Shown in pieces: positions 8,164-19,775 of a stretch of 64,000 bases of DNA. A model generated the notes under the pieces. It was not told where the DNA came from, searched no databases, and was given only the letters and a program-made list of their open reading frames with translations. Location of the stretch: contig NC_067207.1 of assembly GCF_026262505.1 (NCBI RefSeq), positions 6,766,252 to 6,830,251 on the forward strand. The letters run 5' to 3'. Position 1 is the stretch's first letter, and every line of letters begins with the position of its first letter. This stretch comes from Trichomonas vaginalis G3. Taxonomy: Eukaryota > Parabasalia > Trichomonadida > Trichomonadidae. The position numbers and the translations under genes are program-made.

Positions 8164-9077
8164 ATGTTAGCAACAACAGCACCAAACTCTTTAGTCATGA
8201 ACCCAACTTCAATGTTAGTAGAGATGAAAAGCTTCATTCCTTCTTCATATACTTTCGAAACAACAATCCAGAAGATAAAGCAAGAACTTCTCCAAGGAGA
8301 TTTAGATTGCACTGCGAAAGATGAAACAAATGAACAGTATCTTTATGAAATGCAGGATATTATTGACCATCTACCTAAACTTCCTGAAATCCAACAACAA
8401 AAGCTCACTATTCCAGAATTCGATGAAATAGAAGTCAAAGCAACTGACTCAGTAGAAATAAAGAAGTTCATACGAAAGGTAAACTATGAGTTTCTTGGAT
8501 TTCATTGCAACCACAAAGTCATGGACAAAGATTGCGATATGGTATATAAGAACATCTCTGACATATACAAATCTGGGGAGTTTAAGACCTACGACAACTT
8601 TGTTTCGTTAGTTGCAAAATGTGTATGGCAGATAAGAGAAAAGATAGAAGAGGTAAGGTATGGAATGAACAGATAAAACCCGCAACTTTTGAGTTAAAGA
8701 GAGCAATTGACGCCTTAGTCATACTAGCAGGTAAGATTTCAATGTACAATGCTAAAATGAACCCACAATGTTCAAAATGTAAAGCAGCAATGAGGAAATA
8801 TAACTACTCCGTCAAAGAGATAGAACGTATGCGAAACGACTATGCAGATTTAAAGAGGGAGGCAGAAAAGCCAGCAGAAGATAAAATGGACATGTTGACA
8901 TTTCTGAACAAAAACTATCCAACAGCTGACGATTTCCTTCTATCTGATGTCAAGAAGAAATATAAAGAAACATTCGGCATAGTTAAAACATTCGATGTAC
9001 TGACAGAAGAAATAGAAGCTACGAAATTGTTTAGAATTTCACGAATTCACAATGTTTACCATGTAAAACGGTTATAA
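8164..9077 (+). pseudogene. Maverick gene of unknown function, broken
   Basis: The plus-strand coding region starts MLATTAPNSLVMNPTSMLVE and is helical and acidic, with a CSKCKAAMRKYNYS segment in its second half. The T-rich block AAATATTTTTTTATTTTTAT precedes the start, the same as before the polymerase gene. The gene sits inside a 48-bp perfect inverted repeat, and its last bases are duplicated downstream (about 9053..9130 and 9219..9300). Not one open frame; about one break. Family not recognised. Confidence 0.5.
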
Positions 9078-9085
9078 AATAACTG

Positions 9086-9133
9086 GGGTAGAAAAGAGGG
9101 TATATCTAACCTTCTACCCTAAAATATATTTTT
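9086..9133 (-). repeat. 48-bp inverted repeat, right arm, with downstream duplicate at ~9252..9310
   Basis: Right arm of the inverted repeat described at 8019..8066. A second, longer version with one extra GGGTAGAAAAGA unit follows at about 9252..9310. It lies inside a roughly 85-bp direct duplication that also carries the GTTTACCATGTAAAACG end of the preceding gene. Confidence 0.8.
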
Positions 9134-9309
9134 ATTGAATTCAGCACAAAATTCATGAGTAAAATAATTTTTAGGGCATGTGTCAAACCGTTGAGTTTTC
9201 ACAAAATTTTAAAAATAACGTTTACCATGTAAAACGCTTATAAAATAACTGGGGTAGAAAAGAGGGTAGAAAAGAGGGTATATCTAACCTTCTACCCTAA
9301 ACATTATTT

Positions 9310-10167
9310 TTATTGACTTTTTACAATTTGAACTTTGTTCGCGTAGATATGAATTCTGAAAGAAGTATGAGGGTCTTGTATGACTTTGTACTTCTCCCAT
9401 AGTTCATGTCTGTCAAACTTACCTGCCATGGACTCTTTCATAAGTTCCATGAAATCGTCTTCGGACAATCCAGGGAAAAGTATGATATCAGTAAGTATTC
9501 TCTTTACATCCTTACTTAAACTCTTGGCTGTCTGTACACAAATGACAACAGAGATGTTAAAGTGTCTGAGCTTCTTAAGAATTCGACACATGTCTTGTTC
9601 TCTGTTCTTTAACAAAGATGAGAAGCAAAGTCATCTAAGATAAGAAGACATCTATGAGGGTAAGTCTTCCAATCGTAACGATTGCAATTTCTTCGAAATG
9701 TATTCTATCTCTTTCTGTTTGTTTCTGAAGTGTTTCTTCTCTAATATTCTCTGCATTTCCTCATTTGGGTCTTTAAACTTCGAATTTATATACTCATTTA
9801 TAGCATTGTACTTCAAAACTCTTCTTTGGTACTTCTTTATCCAATCTAACAACTCAGAGTCTTTTATACATACTAACTTAGACTTTTTATATATCTTTGA
9901 ACGAATTTACGGTTTGGTCAAATTGACCAGAAGTACTTACAAATGACAACTAAACTCATAGAATGGGTTCTTCTCATCTAGTTCTTGTTGTTGTGCAGCC
10001 ATTTTAAGATAAGTGAAAGTCTTACCCGACCCAGGTGGTGCGATTAGACCTGTTATACCATTCTGAGCAAATAAGAACTTGTCATGTATGGGTTTTATCT
10101 GAGCATTTTCTAACTTCCTCTTGTTCTTGTTTAAAACATTCTCAAATTTCTTTGTCAATGTCAGCAA
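9310..10167 (-). pseudogene. Maverick packaging-type ATPase (A32/FtsK-HerA), broken
   Basis: The minus-strand region near its start contains GLIAPPGSGKTFTYLKMAA, a Walker A motif (about 10025..10060). Downstream, NISVVICVQTAKSLSKDVKR and the FPGLSEDDFMELM segment match the C-terminal half of the A32-like packaging ATPases of Polintons and nucleocytoplasmic viruses. These enzymes pump DNA into the capsid. Several breaks are present, so this is a fossil. Confidence 0.75.
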
Positions 10168-10220
10168 ACTTTTTTTTCTAACATATTTTTAGAAAAATTA
10201 AAATTTTTATCTTTTTGAAA

Positions 10221-10685
10221 ATGTCTAGCGATTTCGCTATCTATATTCGAGACAAACTTTTCGACAGCAAAACATCTGTCGACCATAAAATCTTACATAG
10301 TGTAAACAAGAAAGGTGAATTTGTTCTAAAGTTCTGTTTCTGGGAATATGACAAGAACCATAAAACATTACAGAGAGTCTTTAAAATTTGTCAATGACAG
10401 ACTTGTTGACAGAGATGACGCCGATTGGAAAGATGAAGTCCAACAAAAAGTTCTTAGAATGCAAAGAAGGCACATGCGCTGTTCTTGAAGATGAAATAGA
10501 AAACAGAATAGAAGAGCTATTAAAGGACAAAGAACTTTTACATAAATATGGTTGCTGCCAAAATTTGACATAACTCCACCAGAAAAGAAGAAGAAGAGAG
10601 AAAGAGAAGAAGTAAAAGAAAAAAAGTAGAAGAAGAGAAGAAAGAACCAGAGCCAGTTCCAGAGAAAAAGAAATTTGACATGTAA
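10221..10685 (+). pseudogene. Lys-rich Maverick gene, broken
   Basis: Plus-strand coding region beginning MSSDFAIYIRDKLFDSKTSV. The later part encodes a Cys-containing helical stretch and a strongly basic/acidic Lys/Glu-rich tail near 10575..10680. It diverges from the ATPase gene and converges on the gene at 10703. Not one open frame; about two breaks. Family unknown. Confidence 0.4.
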
Positions 10686-10702
10686 AAAATAAAATTTTAT
10701 TT

Positions 10703-11125
10703 TTAGAACATTTCTGGGTCAATGTCAATGTTCTCTTCCTCTTTAGGAGCAAACACTGGCTTAGACTCTAAAATCTTTTTACCAATTTACCTTGAACTTC
10801 AACTATCTTAGACTCATAATATCATAGTCGTCTGCTTTCTTTGGTTCATAAGGTATAACAAGTTTGTATGCTTTGCCTTCTTTAAGGTTTTGAGAACCTT
10901 CTGTCAAAATTTTCTTTGACTGCTAACAAACCTTCTATGTCTAAGTCTTCAAATTTCGCACCATTTTAGTCACAATAGCAAACTTAACTGGTTCGATGTT
11001 CCAAACTTTGTCAAATGTAGACTTTTCAAAATGGTAGAAGTAAACATTCAAATAAGCGAATGGGTCTAGTTCTTCTTTGACTTCTGTCATGTACTTATTA
11101 CTGAAATATATTTCGTCATCTTTTC
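10703..11125 (-). pseudogene. Maverick gene with acidic C-terminal tail, broken
   Basis: The minus-strand region contains a protein-like segment (EELDPFAYLNVYFYHFEKST, then FDKVWNIEPVKFAIVTK) and ends EEENIDIDPEMF. A short acidic tail after a beta-rich domain recalls single-strand DNA-binding proteins, but that is only a resemblance. A T-rich block (AAATATTTTTTTA) lies just upstream at about 11135..11150. It sits directly downstream of the helicase gene. A few breaks. Confidence 0.35.
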
Positions 11126-11154
11126 TATCGGATAAAAAAATATTTTTTTAAAAT

Positions 11155-12387
11155 TTACTCAGAAAAATTTTTCTTTGTATATACGCCGTTCTGAACATCT
11201 AAAAGACTTTTGACATTTGCCAAGAATGTTCGTTTAGACGCTGCATATAACCATACTCTTGACAATATTGTTTATATTCATCGTACAATGACCTTTCATC
11301 TAAACACTCAAAGTTAGTCTCATCTATAAACAGTTCATATACACTCTTGTTTGCTTCTAACAATGTTTGTCTTCTTCGGTATATGGAATTTGTCTTGGAT
11401 TGAACTTAGAAATATCTAATGTCATGAAATATGAGAACAAGTGGTTGTAAAAGTTAGGTGTCAAAGTTTCTGCTAAGTCGTCAAAATATTCTGTATCTTG
11501 CATATGAGAATCTGACGTTCTGACAACTACATATCTTCTGTCAGAACTTTCTAACTTCATCGGAACACATTGTTTGAAACCATAATGAAGTTTGCAACAT
11601 TTTCACAAACTCTTTGGTCTTTATACTTTTCTTTCAACAACTCCAACTTTGTCTGTTATAAGACTCTTCAAAGCATCTGAGTTTAAAACTTTTGTTGTAT
11701 CTATGCTTTGAAGTTCGTTACATACTATAAGTTTCATATTCTCTATTGAAGAGTTAAATTTACCGCAGATGTTTTCTAAGTTTGTCATATTCGGATTCGA
11801 ATAACCTTCTAACAGTTTGCATAAGATATCTGTAAAGAAGTGTTCTTACCAGTTCCTTGTTTTCCAATTATAATGAGAGCAGTTTCATTTTTAGCACTTG
11901 GATGTTGTAAGATGTTTGCAAACCAACATAAGATATACTCATAAACCTTTTCGTTTCCATTGCATATAATTTCTTTGACATGGTCTAACCAAGCTTCTAT
12001 AATATTTTCTTTCCATTCTACTTGTTCGTATTTATATCCAGTGAAGATAGAATAGAAGTTTGGAGAAGGTGTATAGAACTTTATACCTCGAACTGAAAAA
12101 TCTTCTAACTTTGACAATAAGATATCCCAAGCATCTAACATCTTCATGCCAACTTGTACGACTTTTATTTTCTTAAGTTTCTGTCTACATTCTTGTTCTG
12201 AAACTATTGTCGCTCTTGGTTTGTTAAAGACAACATCCCATTCTTTCATGACATAACATTCTGGGGCAGAGTCAACATAAATGACTAAACGTTTCAAATT
12301 CTCGACTGCTTTGTTATAGTCTCTAAATGGACACATATTTCTGAATGCTTGGAAGTCATAAAAATCTGAAACATCTATTCTGTACAT
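11155..12387 (-). pseudogene. superfamily 3 (D5-like) helicase, broken
   Basis: Starts MYRIDVSDFYDFQAFRNMCP at 12387, behind a T-rich block identical in style to that of the polymerase gene (minus strand, ATATTTTTTTTATTTTTAT). At about 11820..11880 ALIIIGKQGTGKN is the Walker A of superfamily 3 helicases such as vaccinia D5. The upstream aromatic-rich segment (WKENIIEAWLDHVKEIICNG) fits the D5_N-like region that precedes it. SF3 helicases unwind DNA during viral replication and would act with the polymerase here. The gene is broken, with several breaks in its second half. Confidence 0.7.
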
Positions 12388-12414
12388 TTTTATAAAAATA
12401 AAAAAAATATTTTT

Positions 12415-13801
12415 TTTTATTCTTGACGTTTGTTGTTCCATTTGTTGCATTTGTTGTTCTTGAGCTATTTGTTGTTGAAGTTGTTCTTGTAATACAATAC
12501 TTTCACCAGTTGCATCTTCCAATTCGAAACTTTCTGCCGTCATTGACAAATACATAGGACATAAAAGTTTTACAGGAACAAAGTTTGCGTCAACTAAGGT
12601 TAAGTTTATGTTTGCTAAAGTTTTGAGTTTACTAAAGCTGAAAACTCTGCATTCGAATGAACAATAGGCAAACCAGCAGAGAAAGTGTATGTTATACGCA
12701 TGAGTATCTTTTGGTCATAGTAGTTTCTGTCGACATTCGAATAGCACTTTGAACCTAAGTTTGAAACAATATATAAAATAGGTGTACTTAAAGTCAATGG
12801 AACAGACAAACCTTGTATGACACCTTTTTCCTGTTATAGGAAACTGTTGTAGTAAAAACCAGATATAAGTTTTGTATTATAGCTCATATCGTTTATACTA
12901 AACTCAGTCGGACATCCAAACATAATGAAACCTGCTCTAGTTGCAGCACATGTTACATCCGTCCTTAAAGTATTAAATAAGTCAACAAAACCTGTTGGTG
13001 GTATATCTGAGTAAGTATCTTCAAAGGAGTATTTTTTACCATTCACAACAATAAAAGTCTTCTGGTGTCAAAAGAGCAAAACAGGCTTTAGTCGTCATTG
13101 TGTTTAAAGTTAGTTTACAATATCGTCCTTGAGGACTTTGTAAGTTTGTTTTATAGAATTATATGACTCAGGGTTTTTAGTCGTAATAGTATAAAACCAT
13201 TGTGTCTTCTGCCATTTACTTAGCAACTAAATTTTATATGAAATGTTGTGGTCGTCAAATATTTTTATGACGTCTGGGAAACTATATTTTAAGTTCAACG
13301 TTTCACCTCCTTTCATAACGTATATCTTGTCAATGACATTATATGAAACACCACAGCAAGCAATGTCGGGTTCTATTTCTTTGATGTTTATATCGTCTGC
13401 CTCTGTCAAAAAGTTTCAATAGTTCTTTCAAAACTTCATGAGGTGCAATGACATATGAGTTCACTTTTACAGGTTGTGTTCGACCAAGTTTAACATTATA
13501 CCCAAAGCTTGACAAATCTTCTCCTGAGTTTTAAGTTTGTCTTTAAGTTGTTGGTAGTCGTTTCGAATATCTGCAACAGAACTTAAGTCTCTGCTAACTT
13601 CAGGATATGTTGGTTGTTCTTTTACAGGAACAATTGCTATACCATCTTCGTCTTCGTATGTTTCCCCACTTCAACATCTCTGTCTTTGACATTGACAACA
13701 ACACTTTGACTGTTTGTTGAGTTGGTGAATTTAACTTCACATCTGCCACCGCCATTAAAACCTTTTGAAACACTTACGCTTCTATTTTTCGGAAATGACA
13801 T
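12415..13801 (-). pseudogene. Maverick structural-type gene, broken (possible minor capsid)
   Basis: Begins MSFPKNRSVSVSKGFNGGGR at 13801 and ends in a Gln-rich tail (QEQLQQQIAQEQQMQQMEQQ) just before the helicase start. Inside are beta-strand-rich pieces such as GFIMFGCPTEFSINDMSYNT and SVPLTLSTPILYIVSNLG. It lies beside the putative major capsid gene. In Polintons a penton-like minor capsid gene occupies this neighbourhood, so that role is inferred from position and composition only. Many breaks. Confidence 0.35.
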
Positions 13802-13818
13802 TTTACTTAGAATAAAAA

Positions 13819-14050
13819 GATGGACGTATTCGAGTATCTCTTCGAATTGAAGCAAAAACAAAGTTTACACACACAAACAGTACAAATACATTGACAGAGT
13901 AGTTCTTTACACAAACAATGGAAAATGTTATAGAATAGCAATATTTGCTGAACCAAAATATTTTCATAAAGCAAAGAAAGTTGTATAACCGAGATGGTGA
14001 AAGTTCTTGACGTTGACAAAAATATAACAACAAACGACCGATATTTCTAA
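13819..14050 (+). pseudogene. small plus-strand gene remnant inside the capsid block
   Basis: Protein-like plus-strand segments (MDVFEYLFELKQKQS and NGKCYRIAIFAEPKYFHKAK) lie between the two minus-strand structural genes. Not one open frame. A small gene remnant is the best reading; function unknown. Confidence 0.3.
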
Positions 14051-14099
14051 AGGTAAGTTTATAATACAATATTATATCAAAACTGGCGGTACTGTCAAT

Positions 14100-15772
14100 A
14101 TTTGACGGAGAGAAGTCAGTTCAAGAACAACTTACTGACCTCTGCCAAATCTGCTCGATGGAAGCTGTCGTTATGCCAATCTGAGGAGCCCCAGCAGGTT
14201 TCATCGAACGAATCTTCAAAAGAGCATCTTCCGTGAAAAGTGCTATTGGTTTTGTAAAACTTCTTTGCTTTCAATTCATTTGGACCGTCTCTGTCACCAG
14301 TATATTGTATTTGAAACTGTACCAACAGTTGAAATACCACCCATAAAGTCTTCTGAGTCAGCAAATGGAATGCCAAGCCAAAAGTTTGAACGGTCTCCAT
14401 TGTATATTGAGTGTTTTGACCTCCTGTATTAGTCCATACTTTCACATATGCATAATAGAACTTTGCATTTCAGGTAAGGGTTGTTGTGAAGTTGTTGTTA
14501 AAGTTCATAGCATCTAATGTCAAGTTGTATGACCTCATATCCTCAACTGTGGAATATTCTTCTCTTGGATAGTATTTGCCATCTATGTTTATATGGTATT
14601 TAATACCAGGGTTGTAGAAGCAAGAATAGTCATTTTAGTTCGTCTGAACAGTACAAACATAGTATCTGCATGTTTCATTGCAGTGTTAAGGCAATATCTG
14701 TTCTTGCACCTGGGTCAGCACTTTGGTTTCCAACTTCACCTGCAAAGTCTTTGACAGATATTTGGTGTATAGGGAACATAAGTGGAACTGCAATATATTT
14801 GGCAGCTAAAGCATTTGAAATATCGGGTCCAACATATAGACTGCAAGTCTGCTTTCTATTCTCTTGCATTCAAATTTTTCGCATGTGAACTTAACTGGGT
14901 CCCAAGCAGTTCCAGCAGCATTGAAATAATAGTTTACTTCAGTGTTGAGGTTTGAAACCAAAGTCTAAGTCAACTTTGTCTTTGCAAAATTCGGCGAATG
15001 ACGTTTGATTTGTTCCCTTTACGTCTGTAAGAGTGAATGGGTCTTGTGTTGGTGCAATGACTAAGTTATTTTTGCTTGGAGTAAGTTCGATAGAAATTTT
15101 TCCTGCCCAGTTTGGCAAGTATCTTAAAAACCTGAAGATGAGGAAAAGATGACAAAGGAACTCTAAGTTTCAATTTTACTTTGGTTACTGCTGCTGCAGT
15201 TTGTCCAGAAAGGTTAACATAAACTCCTGGAACGTTAGGGTCAAGTCTTCTTATTTTTCTCAATAGTTGCATACTGGTCTGTTTGTTCTCTCGCTTGTGG
15301 TTGTACTGAGTTTCTCAAAGCGAACCATTCATAGTTGCCCATGTTACTGTTTGAACTAAGTCAGAGTTAGAATATATCTTATATCCCATGAAAACTTCTG
15401 GAGCATATTGGTATCCGACATAGAAAATTCCATTGCAACCTTTCTTGTCAGACAACTTGGCAGAAGGTTTTATTTCAATGTCTTGTTCCACGTATAAGAA
15501 AGAGTTGTCATAGAAATAATATGAAACCTGTCGCATGCAATATCTACTGTTGTTGAAGAACCTTCTCCAAACTCACCTACGTTTCCATAAGAAACAGCAG
15601 TTGTATATTCGTAAGTTCCAGGAACTATTTCTGACCTTCTAATGGCATTGTCGCATTCGTTATACCATTCGGAAACATTTCCATTCATAGCATCCAAAAC
15701 TGTTGGCGTTATATTCTGAGCGGCGTACATTTCATATGAGTAAAATATAGAATAGTTGGATTTATATGTCAT
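14100..15772 (-). pseudogene. candidate major capsid protein region, broken
   Basis: The minus-strand coding region, probably starting at 15772 (MTYKSNYSIFYSYEMYAAQN), is rich in beta-prone segments. Examples are NGIFYVGYQYAPEVFMGYKI, TAAAVTKVKLKLRVPLSSFP and VGPDISNALAAKYIAVPLMF. Its size, composition and place beside the other structural-type genes fit the double jelly-roll major capsid protein of Polintons. I cannot identify a diagnostic motif by eye, so this is an inference. Broken in many places. Confidence 0.4.
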
Positions 15773-15784
15773 AATAGAACCCAC

Positions 15785-17213
15785 GTGGACCAAGCTTTAC
15801 TTTCTTCCTGACTGAGTTTTTAACTCTTCTTTTTCCTTCATTGCCCTCTGCTTGAAGTTGTTGCATCTTTGCATTATGTATCTAGTATGTTGCAAATTTT
15901 CCATGCCCTTTTTGCCTTTGGACTCTGGTCGCCCATCTCAGGTAACCTATATCCTAGAAAGAGTTTGTCATAGTCTGTATTTGAGTCTTCGCGTATTGTT
16001 TGCATGACTCTTTCCTGAGTTTCCGGTTCAAGCTCTTTCAAACAGTGCCTGTCCATATGGAATATGCTCGTTTCCAAATATATGTTTTTGTAGCCATTCT
16101 GGTTTTCTTCCATGTTACCAATTATATCTTTTGTGAATGGAAAGCTTTTACCCAATCTTTCAGTCTTGCGTCGTTTATTTCTGTAGTTGGTTTTATTTTG
16201 TCAAGGAACATGTTTTTCAATACTAACATTTCATTTGGTACTGTCCATTTGAGTTTCTTAAATATTCATCCTTCTCAGTTCATTGTCTGCAAAGTAAGTT
16301 TTTATGACATTTTGTAAACTTTCGTTTGCAAGGTCATGTACAATAGGTTCTCTTCCTTCGCTCTCCCTAACTTTCTTTCTAAACTCTTCACCAAATATAC
16401 CATCTCTATGGTTCTGTGTAGTTCTTTGAGATAAATGTTCTAGAACGTCAGGTGTTATATTTCCATCAGCCATGTTCATTTCATACTGGTCCAAAATATC
16501 TGCATGTTTCATATCTTTCAATGGCATTAAAGCCGCGCTTAAAATACCAGCTATATCTTGTTCACCATTGACTTCCATTGCGTCTACAACTTCTTGGAAT
16601 TGAGGTTGTAAGTTTATGAACCACCTATCCGGTTAGCTTTATGACCCCATCTCATTGTAGTTCCATCGTCTGCAGAAACAAAGTAGGTTTGTTTCCATCT
16701 TGGTTAGGTTCTGAATGAACTTTAAAAATGTTTCATTTCTATATGTTTTCTTGAAATTTAACCTTTTATTTTCACCGAGTTCATCCGAAGATTGAACGTT
16801 AAATGCTCGTAAGTAAAAAGGGTTGTTGTTTTGTGTACATTTTTTTTCAGTTCTTCCATTCTATGCTGAATATTTTATCTGGTGTTGGAGTCTTTTGTAG
16901 TCGGCAAACATTTTTCGATATTTTCTACTATGTCAGCCGAATCTTTCTTAGACTCTTGGAAAGATTCCATATTCACTCTCATGCTCTTGTTGAGGGTCAA
17001 GATTTTTTGTGTTCCAAATCTTCATCTAGTTCTGTGAAGTTAGTTTCCAAAGGAGTGACTTGTTCGTTTCCTTCAGGCTCTTCTAGCTGTTGTTGCTGAA
17101 CTATTTCTTCCATGTCTGGTTGTATCTGAACTAGTTCTTCCTGTGGAGTTTCTTGTACCTCATCTGCTGGCATTTCATATATTCCGAGACGTTTCAACAA
17201 TTTCCCTATCTAG
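15785..17213 (-). pseudogene. acidic Maverick gene of unknown function, broken
   Basis: Minus-strand region upstream of the capsid candidate. It begins near MLKRLGIYEMPADEVQETPQ and has a Glu/Gln-rich first part, then helical segments (DILDQYEMNMADGNITPDVL; HCLKELEPETQERVMQTIRE). It overlaps or abuts the end of the 592-residue gene upstream. No family is recognised. It may be a virion core or scaffold component, by position only. Several breaks. Confidence 0.35.
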
Positions 17214-18988
17214 TCATCCGCATTCATAAGCCTTTCTTCTTTGTTCCGTCTCATTTTTACGCGTTTCATGACGAAAGTTGTATTGTCATTTAGCTCTGAC
17301 ATCAAATATCTCGGAGTAAATTCGTTCATGTCATTTGGATGATATGCTATTAAATCATATCCCTTAGCGAGCTTGTATTTTCCAGGTTTGAAATTATATC
17401 CCATTTGGTGCTGAGTCATAAAGCTAAATAGGTTCGGGTCAGTATTTCCTTCCTTGAACTTTCTAATAGCTTCTTTATATCTGTCACTAAAGTCAAGAGT
17501 ATCTGGGAAACCACACTCTTCTTTAAGCATTTTTAAGAATTCTTGGTTTCCTTGTTCTCTACTTCTTTTATGTCCTTGCTCTGTTTGTGGAGGTGGTTGT
17601 TGTGCAGGGTTTTGAACTGTTGGTTGCTGTGCTGGTTGTTGTGTTGGTTGTTGTGCTGGTTGTGGAGGTGGTTGTTGTGCTGGTTGTTGTGCAGGGTTTT
17701 GAACTGTTGGTTGTTGTGTTGGTTTTGGTGCATGCCTGTGTCTGTGTCCATGTGACGATGTAAATGTTCTAGGTAGTCCTGGTGCAGGTGCTTCTCTTGG
17801 AGGGTTTGGTGGTATATAAGTTCCACCAGCTGGCACATATGTTCCATCTGCAGCGTAATGTCCTACCTGACTTTTCGTTTTTAAGAAAGCATTTACTAGG
17901 TCTGTTTTGGTCTGTTGTAACTCTTTTTCTTGACTTTTCACAACAGTTGCTCTAACGGCGTCATAGGCACTTTGAACTGCCTGTCTCGTTGCTGCATCTG
18001 TTATTTTCGTCATATTTTGTGCTACTTCTCTTAACTCTTTGTCGAAACCTTCAGACTTCAGTTTCTTTCCAGATGAGAAGTCGTTCACTTGTTTCACCTT
18101 ACTATGAAGAGCTTCGAAAGCGTTCTTAAAGTCAGCATTTGTTAAAGCTTCATTTGAACTATCTTCATCCGCTTGTATTTTTGTCCTTATTGACCCTATG
18201 AGTTGGGCTGCTTTAGCGTTGGCTTGGGCATCTAACCAGTCATTGTTAGCTTTTATATATTCCGCGCTTTTCATTGCCTTTTGCATAGCCGCGTCGTTAT
18301 TTTTACTTTCTTGTGCTAAGTTTTCATACTGTACGGTTTGGTTTTGCAACTGTAAAAGTTTTTCTGCCTTTACATTTGCTTCAACTTCTTTTTTATACTC
18401 ATCGCTATCCATATATGTCTTCAGGGCTTTTTGTTTTATCTCTTCATCTTTCAGTATTTTATATTGAGTAGTATGGTTTTTCAAATTTATGACATCTTGT
18501 TCCATTTTTGCTACTTCTGCTGCTTTTTCTGACACTTTTTTCGCATATTCCTCTGTACTTAGTTCTTTCAGTTGTTCTTCTTTCTTCTTTTTCTCTACGT
18601 TTAACTCATTGAGTTTCTTTGTGTGTCTGTCATATTCTAGTTTCTTTTCGTTTTCACTTATTTGTTTCTGTATGTCTATGTTTGACTTTTTGACATCTGT
18701 TATTTGATTTTTGAGTGAACTCAAATTCATTTGACTTTGAGGGTTATAAGCTGTTCCGTCTGCAGCTCCACCAAAGCCTGCCATTTTCGCTAAAAGTGCC
18801 GCTCTTAAACCTCCACTCTGTGCACCAATGACTCGGTTTAAAAGCATAGGATTGCTTGACATTTGTTGCAACATAGTGGGGTCATTCAGCATTTGTTGTT
18901 GCAACTGTTGTTGTGGTGTCAGTTTTACTATTGGATGTTTCAATGCTCTCTTCCTCTTACGTATATTCTTACGTAGCTTACGTGGCAT
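17210..18988 (-). CDS. large coiled-coil, PQ-repeat Maverick protein (592 aa)
   Basis: The longest whole-looking frame of the element. It starts with a strongly basic, nucleic-acid-binding-like head (MPRKLRKNIRKRKRALKHP). A Gln/Met-rich stretch (residues 25 to 60) and a Gly/Ala segment follow. Residues about 85 to 370 form a long Lys/Glu/Ala coiled coil. Residues about 420 to 470 are a tandem PAQQP/PTQQP/PTVQNPAQQP repeat, and a globular C-terminal domain follows. The start is preceded on the minus strand by AACTTCACTTAAA, like other minus-strand genes here. The build suggests a virion core or scaffold protein that contacts DNA, but no family is recognised. Confidence 0.6.
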   Translation of the reverse strand: MPRKLRKNIRKRKRALKHPIVKLTPQQQLQQQMLNDPTMLQQMSSNPMLLNRVIGAQSGGLRAALLAKMAGFGGAADGTAYNPQSQMNLSSLKNQITDVKKSNIDIQKQISENEKKLEYDRHTKKLNELNVEKKKKEEQLKELSTEEYAKKVSEKAAEVAKMEQDVINLKNHTTQYKILKDEEIKQKALKTYMDSDEYKKEVEANVKAEKLLQLQNQTVQYENLAQESKNNDAAMQKAMKSAEYIKANNDWLDAQANAKAAQLIGSIRTKIQADEDSSNEALTNADFKNAFEALHSKVKQVNDFSSGKKLKSEGFDKELREVAQNMTKITDAATRQAVQSAYDAVRATVVKSQEKELQQTKTDLVNAFLKTKSQVGHYAADGTYVPAGGTYIPPNPPREAPAPGLPRTFTSSHGHRHRHAPKPTQQPTVQNPAQQPAQQPPPQPAQQPTQQPAQQPTVQNPAQQPPPQTEQGHKRSREQGNQEFLKMLKEECGFPDTLDFSDRYKEAIRKFKEGNTDPNLFSFMTQHQMGYNFKPGKYKLAKGYDLIAYHPNDMNEFTPRYLMSELNDNTTFVMKRVKMRRNKEERLMNADD

Positions 18989-19424
18989 TTTAAGTGAAGT
19001 TAAAAAGCGGTTTTTGACAGATGTTTATATGACACTTTTTGTTCAGCACAAAAAACTACTCGGTCAAAGTGTTGTCAGTTTTGTAAAATAACCGTCCTAT
19101 CTCATTCTATAAGGGGGAAAGTCTTCTCAAAGTATACTTCCTTGGAACGCCTGTAACTTTTCCTGTAGCGACGATAGACCCTTACTTGTCCAGACAAAGC
19201 TGTACTATTTTGAGTGCTCTACAAAAAAGTCAACGGCTACGACTCTCAAAAACCGTTGTGTAAAAAGTTTTACCGTTGGACAAAAAAGTATATATAGAAA
19301 ACAAAAAACGTTTATAGTTCATTCAATATTTGAGATGGAACGGTTTGCCAACGGTAACTATTAAATAAAATAAAAAAATAGAGGGGGTTACCGTTGACGA
19401 AAACGGTTTATTTTAAACTTTTCT
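18989..19424. other. Maverick intergenic region between divergent genes
   Basis: About 435 bases with no gene. It repeatedly carries AACGGT/ACCGTT words (for example CAACGGCTA, CCGTTG, ACCGTTGGAC, AACGGTTT). These are short inverted and direct copies between about 19085 and 19410, upstream of the gene at 19425. They may be regulatory sites; nothing else is visible. Confidence 0.4.
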
Positions 19425-19775
19425 ATGAGTAGTCCGAAAAAAACAGTTTATTTTTGTCTAATGGAAGCCAACATTAACAATTCTCAACCGCTAACCAAAG
19501 CCAAAGCCCCACAACCTCCAAGAACTGGCACAGCTGTTAGAATAACCGCCAAAAAGTCTAACAGCGAATTAAGAGAAATTCTTCAACAAATTTGCTCTAA
19601 ATATCTCAAAGACGCCGAAGAAAACACACAACCAGACGCTATATACAATACTCAGTTCTGTGAAGTTCTGAACAAAGCAATTGCTAGTTCAATTGAACTT
19701 ACTAAGACAATTCCAAGTCCAATTGAGCTTAGCGATGTCTTAGTTCAGTATTTCCAACATTTACTAAGCTTATAA
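19425..19775 (+). CDS. Maverick ORF, unknown (116 aa)
   Basis: Starts MSSPKKTVYFCLMEANINNS; an internal Met at residue 13 is an alternative start. The basic first half is followed by a helical second half (SNSELREILQQICSKYLKDA). The stop overlaps the next start as TAATG, so the two genes are tightly coupled. The frame looks whole; family unknown. Confidence 0.5.
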   Translation: MSSPKKTVYFCLMEANINNSQPLTKAKAPQPPRTGTAVRITAKKSNSELREILQQICSKYLKDAEENTQPDAIYNTQFCEVLNKAIASSIELTKTIPSPIELSDVLVQYFQHLLSL

